Shown here: piece after piece, positions 1 to 6,163 of the stretch
Layout of the letters: every line of letters starts with the position of its first letter
How positions within the stretch are numbered: position 1 is the first letter of the stretch
Source of the DNA: an uncultured Blautia sp.
GTDB taxonomy: Bacteria > Bacillota > Clostridia > Lachnospirales > Lachnospiraceae
Reading direction: 5' to 3'
DNA: 7,699 nucleotides
NCBI GenBank assembly: GCA_934426285.1
Contig: CAKRYE010000078.1
Location: 1-7,699 of the forward strand
Notes under the pieces: model-generated
Told to the model about the DNA's origin: nothing
The model's database searches: none
Seen by the model: the letters and a program-made list of their open reading frames with translations, nothing else
Translations under genes and position numbers: made by a program

Positions 1-1592
1 TTTCCATTCACAATCCCCCACTGCATCAGCAATGCTGCGGATCCGCTGACAAAGGGTGCTGCAAAGGAAGTCCCTGTTACTGTCCTGTAACCGCCTCCGG
101 GTACGGGAGCAACTATGTTCACTCCAGGCGCCACCAGATCAGGTTTCAGATAAGGCAGCATCCTGCTTCCCCTTCCGGAAAAGTCCGCATAGGAGTCAAC
201 CAGTGAATCATATGCTCCAACTGCAATAATCCGCCGGGCTGTAGCGGGTATGGTCAAAGTCCCATATGCCCTTGGTTCATAAAACCCAGTCCCTCTGTTC
301 AGGGTATTTCCACCCGGCAGCCACAGGTAATATTCCCCTCCTCTGACCCTTTTTCCACTTAGGATGATTTTCCAGTCTCCACTGTCCACATAAGTTTCCA
401 CCGGAAGGAAATCTATGTAAATTTCCTGTGTCAGATGATAGGGTCCAGGTTTGCCATAATAGATTAAAAGCTCTGTATTTCCCAGTCTGTACCTCTGAGG
501 ACCAAGCTTTTCATCTAAGGGACCGATCCGGTTTCCGGATGGATTTTCAATATAAATACTCATCTCATCCTCATAGGATTTCCAGAGCTGCACATTTAAT
601 GTTGGTTCCCTGCTGCTCACAGATAATTCTATCTGTCTGGTCTGTCCCTGTTTCAGGATTCCTCCCTCATGCAAAGGCTGGTTACCATTGTTCCCTGTAC
701 CTGTGCAGATAACCAGACGTCCTGCGGAAGAAACCATATCTATATATGTTTCAAGAAGGGAATCTCCCTTGTGTGAGCCATAATTATTTCCAAAACTGAG
801 ATTGATTGCCATTGGCCGTCCCATAGCCAGTGACTGCCGCACCAGATAATCAATTCCCTGTATCAGCTCCGTAGTCCTGGGAAAAGAGTTCTCTCTGGGA
901 ATTCCCATCTTCACAACCAGCAGATCACTTTCACAGGCAACTCCCTGATTCACCCCATCTGATGCCCTCCCATTTCCTGCTGCAATCCCCAGCACAGAAG
1001 TTCCATGTCCACTGTAATCTGAAGATGGAACAAGGCGCCTACCCTGGTTTTCTCCAAGTGTAAGCGCCTCATCTATCTGCTCTTTCGTATATTCAGTTCC
1101 TGTCACATATCCCTGGGGTGGTTTTCCCTGTATGCTCTGATCCCATAAACGTAAAATTCTGCTGCTCCCATCTGCATTTCGGAAATCAGGATGAAAATAA
1201 TCCACTCCTGAATCCACAACTCCTGTCAGAATTCCTTTTCCCGTCAGTCCATTCCTGCCGGTCTGCACTGTACGGATGCAGCTCGCTCCTTTCGCCTGAA
1301 ACAGTTCAAAATACAAGTGTTTCGGTTTCTCCATAAATTCCACCTGCACTCTGTGGGAATACTCATCAATCTCACTTTCCGGCAAAGTTACCACTGCATA
1401 ACCGCCTAACAGTGGCACTACCTGAATTCCATTTCCAGCCAGACCACTTTCCGGTCCGCTGTACTTTATGATCACATCCCATAGCCTGGTTGCAGGATCA
1501 TATCCTACATTAAGATTTCCTGACTTGCTACGCTCCTGTGGGGTTGCATCCATTGCAAGATTTAAAAGGTTATCTATTTTCTGGTCTGGCAT
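1..1592 (-). CDS. CspA/CspB-like S8 family serine peptidase (3' end outside window)
   Basis: The minus strand is open without a stop from 1592 to the window edge, giving 530 codons of a subtilisin-family protease. The triad is complete: Asp127 in VVDSG, His196 in DYSGHGTSV and Ser509 in GTSFAAP, with oxyanion Asn301 in GTGNNGN. Residues 1-95 form a prodomain (LLGGYAVVTLPE, then EKPKHLYFEL) rather than a signal peptide, so the protein is probably cytoplasmic. About 145 residues (306-450) separate Asn301 from Ser509 beyond the normal subtilisin core; an inserted jelly-roll domain at this place is the hallmark of clostridial Csp proteases. The ATG at 1592 is chosen because AAAGGAAA (1599-1606) lies 6 nt upstream; the ATG at 1615 is out of frame. 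Csp proteins process a spore cortex hydrolase during germination, but many Lachnospiraceae carry stand-alone paralogues of unknown role, and no other germination gene is visible here. The family is secure; the function is open. Confidence 0.93.
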   Translation of the reverse strand, partial: MPDQKIDNLLNLAMDATPQERSKSGNLNVGYDPATRLWDVIIKYSGPESGLAGNGIQVVPLLGGYAVVTLPESEIDEYSHRVQVEFMEKPKHLYFELFQAKGASCIRTVQTGRNGLTGKGILTGVVDSGVDYFHPDFRNADGSSRILRLWDQSIQGKPPQGYVTGTEYTKEQIDEALTLGENQGRRLVPSSDYSGHGTSVLGIAAGNGRASDGVNQGVACESDLLVVKMGIPRENSFPRTTELIQGIDYLVRQSLAMGRPMAINLSFGNNYGSHKGDSLLETYIDMVSSAGRLVICTGTGNNGNQPLHEGGILKQGQTRQIELSVSSREPTLNVQLWKSYEDEMSIYIENPSGNRIGPLDEKLGPQRYRLGNTELLIYYGKPGPYHLTQEIYIDFLPVETYVDSGDWKIILSGKRVRGGEYYLWLPGGNTLNRGTGFYEPRAYGTLTIPATARRIIAVGAYDSLVDSYADFSGRGSRMLPYLKPDLVAPGVNIVAPVPGGGYRTVTGTSFAAPFVSGSAALLMQWGIVNG

Positions 1593-1598
1593 AAATGA

Positions 1599-1630
1599 TT
1601 TCCTTTCATTGCACACTTACTTATATTATA
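1599..1630 (-). promoter_or_regulatory. Putative -10 box and ribosome binding site of the S8 peptidase
   Basis: A perfect TATAAT lies at 1625-1630 (minus strand), which would put the transcript start near 1618 and leave a leader of about 26 nt with AAAGGAAA at 1599-1606. No convincing -35 hexamer is found 16-18 bp upstream, so the promoter may be weak or activator-dependent, or the match may be chance in AT-rich DNA. The ten bases around the box (ttatattata on the plus strand) also occur at the ATPase promoter. Confidence 0.35.
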
Positions 1631-1687
1631 TGTATTCTATGCGAATTGCGGGAGCTACTTCATGACAGAGCAATTTTCTAACATTTT

Positions 1688-1699
1688 CCAGTTAACTGG
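1688..1699. repeat. 12-bp perfect palindrome CCAGTTAACTGG
   Basis: A loopless 12-bp palindrome lies 23 bp past the ATPase stop codon and about 58 bp upstream of the -10 box of the S8 peptidase. It has no T-run on the minus strand, so it is not a standard intrinsic terminator. It could be an operator site or a chance palindrome. Confidence 0.3.
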
Positions 1700-1722
1700 C
1701 TGACTGTTTCTTTTTTATTTTC

Positions 1723-2976
1723 TTAAAACTCCAAGCTATCCGCATTAAGCAGAAAATATTTCATACCCATAATCACAAAACCTTCCTCATTTCTCCACGG
1801 CTTTTTCGTTCCGTTTACTATCACAATCTTTTTAAACGAATCCGGAATGTTTCTAAATGAGTTAAGTTCCTGTGTCTGCTTTTCCTCAGAAGTCATATCA
1901 TAAGCCACCTGAATATAATATCTCTGACTGCCCTGATTGACTACAAAATCAACTTCAAACTGCTTTCGAGTCGTTTTTCCTTCATCATTTTTTGCATATA
2001 CCTCTACAATACCAACATCCACACTATAGCCTCTGATAAGCAGCTCATTATAAACAATATTTTCCATGATATGAGTAGGTTCCTGCTGTCTAAAATTCAA
2101 TCTGGCATTTCTAAGTCCCACATCTGAAAAATAGTATTTCCGATTTGCTCCTACATATTTTCTGCCTTTAATATCATATCTGTCAGCTTTAGAAATCAAA
2201 AATGCCTCCACAAGATAATCTATATGCTTGGATATGGTCTTATTGCTGTAATTAATACCACGTTCACTTTTAAAAGTATTTGATATTTTAGTTGGATTAG
2301 TAGGAGCTCCTATCGCGGAAGCAAGAATATCTACCAAAGTATCAATCTCATCAACATTTTGAAGCTTATTTCGTTCTACAACATCCTTAAGATAAACATT
2401 TGTGAAAATGTTTTTTAGATACTCAGCCTTTTGGCGTTCCACAGAGAACTGTGCCACCTGTGGTAAGCCACCATATATCATATATTCCTCCCAAGCATCA
2501 TCATAATCTCCATTAAAAGCCGCATAGAACTCTGCAAAGGACAACGGATATATTCTTATCTCATCTCCTCTGCCCCTAAATTCAGTTACAATATCGCTGG
2601 ATAAAAACTTAGAGTTACTTCCAGTCACATATACGTCAATATTGCTGATACGAAGCAGGCTGTTCAGCACTTCCTCAAATCGTGACATAAATTGTACTTC
2701 GTCCAAAAACAGATAATACTTCTGATCATCTTTCATTACATCTTTAATATACTGGTAACACTTCTTTGGATTTCTCAGTTCCTCATTTTCAATGCCATCT
2801 AAAGCAATCTCAATGATATGGTCATTATCTACACCACTCTCCAATAAATATTTTTTAAACAATACAAATAACAGGAATGATTTTCCGCATCTCCTGATTC
2901 CCGTGATAATCTTTACCATCCCATTATCTTTTCTTATCTTTAACTGTTCAAGGTATGCGTCTCTTTTAATTTCCAT
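1723..2976 (-). CDS. AAA-family ATPase with C-terminal DUF4143 domain
   Basis: This 417-residue protein has the AAA_14 plus DUF4143 architecture and a typical length for the family. Walker A is GIRRCGKS (26-33), Walker B is YYLFLDEVQ (87-95, Asp92-Glu93), the sensor region is VTGSNS (117-122) and an arginine motif FRGRG lies at 133-137. A winged-helix-like segment covers about 225-290. The C-terminal part has a PD-(D/E)XK-like pattern: Glu305, EVDFVV (341-346) and YIQVAYDM (354-361), where the usual E-x-K is replaced by Q-V-A. The start is ATG 2976: AGGGAG (2985-2990) sits 8 nt before it, whereas the in-frame GTG at 2985 overlaps that sequence. It is preceded by its own promoter and followed by no co-directional gene within 130 bp, so it looks monocistronic. 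No membrane segments are seen. The cellular role of these ATPases is largely unknown. Confidence 0.93.
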   Translation of the reverse strand: MEIKRDAYLEQLKIRKDNGMVKIITGIRRCGKSFLLFVLFKKYLLESGVDNDHIIEIALDGIENEELRNPKKCYQYIKDVMKDDQKYYLFLDEVQFMSRFEEVLNSLLRISNIDVYVTGSNSKFLSSDIVTEFRGRGDEIRIYPLSFAEFYAAFNGDYDDAWEEYMIYGGLPQVAQFSVERQKAEYLKNIFTNVYLKDVVERNKLQNVDEIDTLVDILASAIGAPTNPTKISNTFKSERGINYSNKTISKHIDYLVEAFLISKADRYDIKGRKYVGANRKYYFSDVGLRNARLNFRQQEPTHIMENIVYNELLIRGYSVDVGIVEVYAKNDEGKTTRKQFEVDFVVNQGSQRYYIQVAYDMTSEEKQTQELNSFRNIPDSFKKIVIVNGTKKPWRNEEGFVIMGMKYFLLNADSLEF

Positions 2977-2995
2977 AAATTTCACTCCCTATTTT

Positions 2996-3009
2996 TGTGT
3001 TTTAACACA
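2996..3009. promoter_or_regulatory. Inverted repeat TGTGTT-TT-AACACA in the ATPase leader
   Basis: A perfect 6-bp inverted repeat with a 2-bp centre lies between the promoter and ribosome binding site of the ATPase gene, at about +9 to +22 of the predicted transcript. Its position suits a repressor operator. It is short and could be chance. Confidence 0.35.
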
Positions 3010-3024
3010 TTTTTTAGTAATTAT

Positions 3025-3053
3025 ATTATATCATCCAACGTTTATTTTATCAA
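3025..3053 (-). promoter_or_regulatory. Sigma-A type promoter of the AAA ATPase gene
   Basis: TTGATA (3048-3053) and TATAAT (3025-3030) are separated by exactly 17 bp, one mismatch from the sigma-70/sigma-A consensus. Transcription should start near 3018, leaving a leader of about 42 nt ending in the AGGGAG ribosome binding site at 2985-2990. An inverted repeat AATAGT-CATT-ACTATT (3052-3067) overlaps the upstream edge of the -35 box, and a second inverted repeat lies downstream at 2996-3009. Confidence 0.7.
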
Positions 3054-3067
3054 TAGTCATTACTATT
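3052..3067. promoter_or_regulatory. Inverted repeat AATAGT-CATT-ACTATT at the -35 box
   Basis: A perfect 6-bp inverted repeat with a 4-bp centre shares two bases with the -35 element of the ATPase promoter. This is a plausible regulator site, but the arms are short and AT-rich, so chance cannot be excluded. Confidence 0.3.
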
Positions 3068-3115
3068 TTATGTGTATTTGCACGTTTTTATGCAGTGATG
3101 TCTTTACCATTCTTT

Positions 3116-3160
3116 CTACTCCGAACCTAATCGCTTGGCTTTCAGTTTCTCCAACAACAT
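3116..3160 (-). other. 14-codon ORF with strong Shine-Dalgarno sequence (possible leader peptide or gene remnant)
   Basis: ATG 3160 opens a 14-residue frame (MLLEKLKAKRLGSE) ending in TAG. It is preceded at 8 nt by GGAGAG inside GGAGGTGGAGAG (3169-3180), a better ribosome binding site than most in the window. It lies downstream of the terminator hairpin of the rhamnosidase and upstream of the ATPase promoter. No promoter of its own is evident. It may be the decayed 5' end of a lost gene, a short leader peptide or chance. Confidence 0.2.
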
Positions 3161-3216
3161 ACGGTAAACTCTCCACCTCCGTTCATCTGCTTTACAAATT
3201 TATCCGTATAAATAAT

Positions 3217-3240
3217 GAAAGGCTCCCGAAGGAGCCTTTC
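3217..3240 (-). terminator. Hairpin terminator after the alpha-L-rhamnosidase gene
   Basis: A perfect 10-bp stem GAAAGGCTCC/GGAGCCTTTC closes a TTCG loop when read on the minus strand, forming the very stable C(UUCG)G tetraloop. The following AUUAUUUAU is U-rich but not a pure U-run, so termination may be incomplete. It ends the glycosidase cluster, 70 bp past the rhamnosidase stop codon. Confidence 0.75.
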
Positions 3241-3242
3241 GG

Positions 3243-3269
3243 ACTATGGACTTCTCAAGTTTCCATAGT
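3243..3269 (-). repeat. Second hairpin directly before the terminator
   Basis: ACTATGGA (3243-3250) pairs with TCCATAGT (3262-3269), and CTT/AAG inside extends the stem past a 2-nt bulge. It lies 2 bp from the terminator stem, on the rhamnosidase side, so the two would form tandem hairpins at the 3' end of the message. It may protect the transcript end. Confidence 0.5.
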
Positions 3270-3309
3270 GCGATCACTGAGGGATATCTTAGTTTATTTT
3301 AGTTCATAC

Positions 3310-6057
3310 TCAATCGTTCCCTTTTTCTGCTTCCTTCTGATTCAGTGCAGTTACGACTGCCTCATAAAGAGGTTTCGCCTGCGGTGCAGCCCCGATCAGC
3401 TCTGCCAGTGTCATTCCATAAGCAAACTGTATCATCGGTCCATCCAGCATTCCCGGCGCCATCTGATTGAACATTTCTACTGCCAGCGGTTCTGCCACGA
3501 TTTCACCAAGGGTGCTGTCCATGCTGAAACGCTCTACTGCAAGACAGGTTTGGGTTTCATACTCATAATCATAAACTCCGGAACCAACTTCATGTACTTC
3601 CTCTTTCTCCGGAAGCAGGATCACTGCTGTAGTATTTGCCGGAACTTCTACATGCACATGGATTTTTCCGTTTTTACAGGATGTCTTTGCCACAATCTTT
3701 CCGTAAACGGATTCGAACTCTGTGCCCCACTCTTCAATACCTTTTACAAACATTGGTTTTACCTGGAATTTCTTATATCCCGGTTCTAACTGAGATAATC
3801 CGGCAACCTTGCGATACATCCAGTCTCCTACAGAACCATATGCATAATGGTTCAGGGAATTCATACCGGATTCATCAAAGGTTCCATCCGGTTTAATGGA
3901 ATTCCAGCGTTCCCAGATGGTTGTTGCTCCCATGTTTACTGCATAGAGCCATGACGGATAATCTTCTTTCATAAAGAGAGTTGCTGCCATCTCATGCTCT
4001 CCGTTTTCAGAAAGTGTGTGACAGATATAAGGGGTTCCTACAAATCCTGTAGCCAGATGATTTTTATGGTTTGCAATATTCGTAAGCAGTGTATTTAAAA
4101 TGCGCTTTCTGTCTTTTTCTCTTGCAAGATCAAAATACAGGGAAAGAATTGCACCTGTCTGTGTTTCGCTTACAATACGGCCGGTTTCTGTATAATATTC
4201 TCTCCGGAATGCATCCAGAGTTGTTTCGTACAGTTCCCCATATTTTGCTGCTTCGTCGGCTTTTCCAAGCACCTCTGCAGTTTTCTTCACAAGTTCTGTC
4301 ACATACAGATAGTATGCATTCGCGATCATATATTTATCTGTTGCTCCGGTTCTGTCTGCGCTTTCTTCTTTATCCAGAGCAAGCCAGTCTCCATACTGGA
4401 ATCCACTCTGCCAGAGACCATTTTCACCACAGTTGTTTTTAATATAGTCCACCCACTCATGCATACATTTCCAGTTTTCTTCCAGGATACCTTTATCACC
4501 ATAGATCTGATAAACAACCCACGGAACAATAACTGCTACATCACTCCATGCAGAAGCACTGTACTGACCAAGAATATCCGGAACAACATGGGACACACCT
4601 TTTTCCAGTGAAGACTCTGCTGCCACATCTCGCATCCATTTCGTGTAAAACAATGCTGTATTTCTGTTAAATGCTGCTGTCCAGGAGAATACCTGTGCAT
4701 CTCCTGTCCATCCAAGACGCTCATCACGCTGAGGGCAATCGGTCGGAATATCAAGGAAATTATCTCTCTGACTCCATGTAATATTTTTCTGTAACTGGTT
4801 TACTTTCTGATTCGAACACTTAAAATCACCTGTCTTTTCCATATCAGAATGTGTCACACCGGCAACAAACTGATCTGCTGTAAATTCTTCCATTCCTTCT
4901 ACACAGATATAGCGGAATCCATGGAATGTAAAATGGGGCCGGAAGATCTGCTCTTCTCCGTTGCAGATAAATGTATCAATGGATTTTGCCTGACGAAGTG
5001 TCTCCGGATAGAAATTTCCGTCTTTATCCAGTACCTCTGCATGACGGATTATAATCTTCTGTCCCTTCTCACCTTTCACATGCAGCTCCACAACACCTGT
5101 GATAATCTGTCCAAAATCAACCAGTCTCTCACCTTTTGGTGTGACGATCAATTCTTTGCCGGAAATCTTCTTTGTGATGCGGACAGGCTCATTTTCCTGT
5201 GCAGTTAAGACGGTTTTGTCAAATTCCTTAACAACAACTTTTCCCTCTGTGATCTTCGGTGCATCTGTGTCGATCGTCTCACCCATATAGATTTCACTGT
5301 AGCAGATCTCTCCTGTTTTTACAGACCATGTTTCATCTGTAGAGATCGCCTCTTTGCTTCCATCTTCATATTCCACATGAAGCTCCGCAAATGCTCCCAC
5401 CTTTGTGCCATACTGATTTGGCTGACAGTAGAAACCGAGAATTCCTTTATACCAGCCGTTTCCAACTGTGATCTCAATTTTATTATCTGTAGCAAGCATT
5501 TCTGTTACATCGTAAATCTGATACTGCAGTCTGTTATGATAGCTTGTCCAGCCCGGTGCCATACGGTAATCACCTACGGTCTGTCCGTTCAGTGTCATCT
5601 CATAAACACCATGCGCTGTTGCATACAGGCGGGCTTTCTTTACCTTTTTATCAAGTACAAATGTCTTTCCAAATACCGGGCACGCTGTCTCTTCTTCCGG
5701 AAAATCGCTTGTGATCATCTGTGCTTTAAACTCTGTATTGTCAAAAATTCCTGTCTCAAACGTACCTTCAACAGATTCTGTATTTCCATGATTGTCTGCA
5801 ACAAATACCTGCACAGTATACAGCATTTCTGAGATCAGTGCTTCACCTTCATAAGAAATCAGAACAGACTGATCTGATACTTTTTTTCCACTGTTCCATA
5901 CAAGCTTTCCATTTTCATCTGTCACATGAATTTCATATGCTGTCTGTAAAGTATCCTTCTCCTGTGACTCTATTTTCCATGAAAATCTTGGTTCCTTAGC
6001 AGTAAGTCCGATAGGATTTTCTCTGTATTCTGTTCTAAAATCATATAATTTCATCAT
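3310..6057 (-). CDS. GH78 alpha-L-rhamnosidase with extra C-terminal helical module
   Basis: This 915-residue enzyme removes terminal alpha-L-rhamnose by an inverting mechanism. Domains, approximately: N-terminal beta-sandwich (1-105, starting RTEYRENPIGL and PRFSW), a second beta domain (135-300), the concanavalin-like domain (305-405), the (alpha/alpha)6 catalytic barrel (410-755) and a C-terminal beta-sandwich (760-840). The core motif DIPTDCPQRDERLGWTGDA holds Asp440, the proposed general acid Glu446, Trp450 and Asp453; the proposed base Glu716 is in ATTIWERW and His737 follows in LNHYAYG. The spacing of all of these agrees with the characterised Streptomyces avermitilis enzyme as I recall it. 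There is no signal peptide, so it acts in the cytoplasm. Residues 841-915 form an additional, probably helical segment not needed for the fold. The first of two adjacent ATGs (6057) is chosen because AGGAAG lies 7 nt upstream. It is the last gene of the sugar cluster, behind the GH-A hydrolase and the symporter. Confidence 0.95.
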   Translation of the reverse strand: MMKLYDFRTEYRENPIGLTAKEPRFSWKIESQEKDTLQTAYEIHVTDENGKLVWNSGKKVSDQSVLISYEGEALISEMLYTVQVFVADNHGNTESVEGTFETGIFDNTEFKAQMITSDFPEEETACPVFGKTFVLDKKVKKARLYATAHGVYEMTLNGQTVGDYRMAPGWTSYHNRLQYQIYDVTEMLATDNKIEITVGNGWYKGILGFYCQPNQYGTKVGAFAELHVEYEDGSKEAISTDETWSVKTGEICYSEIYMGETIDTDAPKITEGKVVVKEFDKTVLTAQENEPVRITKKISGKELIVTPKGERLVDFGQIITGVVELHVKGEKGQKIIIRHAEVLDKDGNFYPETLRQAKSIDTFICNGEEQIFRPHFTFHGFRYICVEGMEEFTADQFVAGVTHSDMEKTGDFKCSNQKVNQLQKNITWSQRDNFLDIPTDCPQRDERLGWTGDAQVFSWTAAFNRNTALFYTKWMRDVAAESSLEKGVSHVVPDILGQYSASAWSDVAVIVPWVVYQIYGDKGILEENWKCMHEWVDYIKNNCGENGLWQSGFQYGDWLALDKEESADRTGATDKYMIANAYYLYVTELVKKTAEVLGKADEAAKYGELYETTLDAFRREYYTETGRIVSETQTGAILSLYFDLAREKDRKRILNTLLTNIANHKNHLATGFVGTPYICHTLSENGEHEMAATLFMKEDYPSWLYAVNMGATTIWERWNSIKPDGTFDESGMNSLNHYAYGSVGDWMYRKVAGLSQLEPGYKKFQVKPMFVKGIEEWGTEFESVYGKIVAKTSCKNGKIHVHVEVPANTTAVILLPEKEEVHEVGSGVYDYEYETQTCLAVERFSMDSTLGEIVAEPLAVEMFNQMAPGMLDGPMIQFAYGMTLAELIGAAPQAKPLYEAVVTALNQKEAEKGND

Positions 6058-6075
6058 TTTTTATCTTCCTTTCTG

Positions 6076-6159
6076 GCGTATCGCAGCGAGTCAAGCGGAT
6101 AAAATCATCCGCTTCGCTACGCGGCTCTACACCGAATGCTGCTTCGCAGCTTATTCGGT
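6076..6159. repeat. Palindrome-rich intergenic element with two GCGAAGC mini-hairpins
   Basis: The spacer between the two hydrolase genes is GC-richer than its surroundings and almost wholly self-complementary. One hairpin pairs ACCGAAT (6131-6137) with ATTCGGT (6153-6159) and, inside, GCTGC with GCAGC around TTC. A second pairs AAGCGGAT (6093-6100) with ATCCGCTT (6107-6114), with further pairing of GCGTA (6076-6080) to TACGC (6118-6122). GCTTCGC occurs at 6111-6117 and 6141-6147, that is GCGAAGC on the other strand. No U-run follows on the minus strand, so it is not a plain terminator. A REP-like or MITE-like repeat family member, or an mRNA processing/stability element, is the best guess. 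Confidence 0.6.
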
Positions 6160-6163
6160 TAAA

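Noticed and set aside
428..1336. Plus-strand frames of 94 and 72 codons
   Set aside because: They are antisense to the S8 peptidase catalytic domain and show no family features.
2974..2985. GTG start at 2985 for the ATPase
   Set aside because: The ribosome binding sequence AGGGAG overlaps this codon, while it is 8 nt from ATG 2976.
2995..3789. 264-codon plus-strand open frame
   Set aside because: Most of it is antisense to the GH78 gene, its product is Cys/Phe/Ser-rich with no recognisable domain, and its start lies in the ATPase promoter region.
4326..4754. Two minus-strand frames of 67 and 72 codons inside the rhamnosidase
   Set aside because: They lie in another reading frame of the catalytic domain, where the main frame is intact, so they do not indicate a frameshift.
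5377..5832. 151-codon plus-strand open frame and other plus-strand frames inside 3636-5290
   Set aside because: They are antisense to well-conserved GH78 domains, with low-complexity Cys/Leu-rich products and no ribosome binding sites that stand out.
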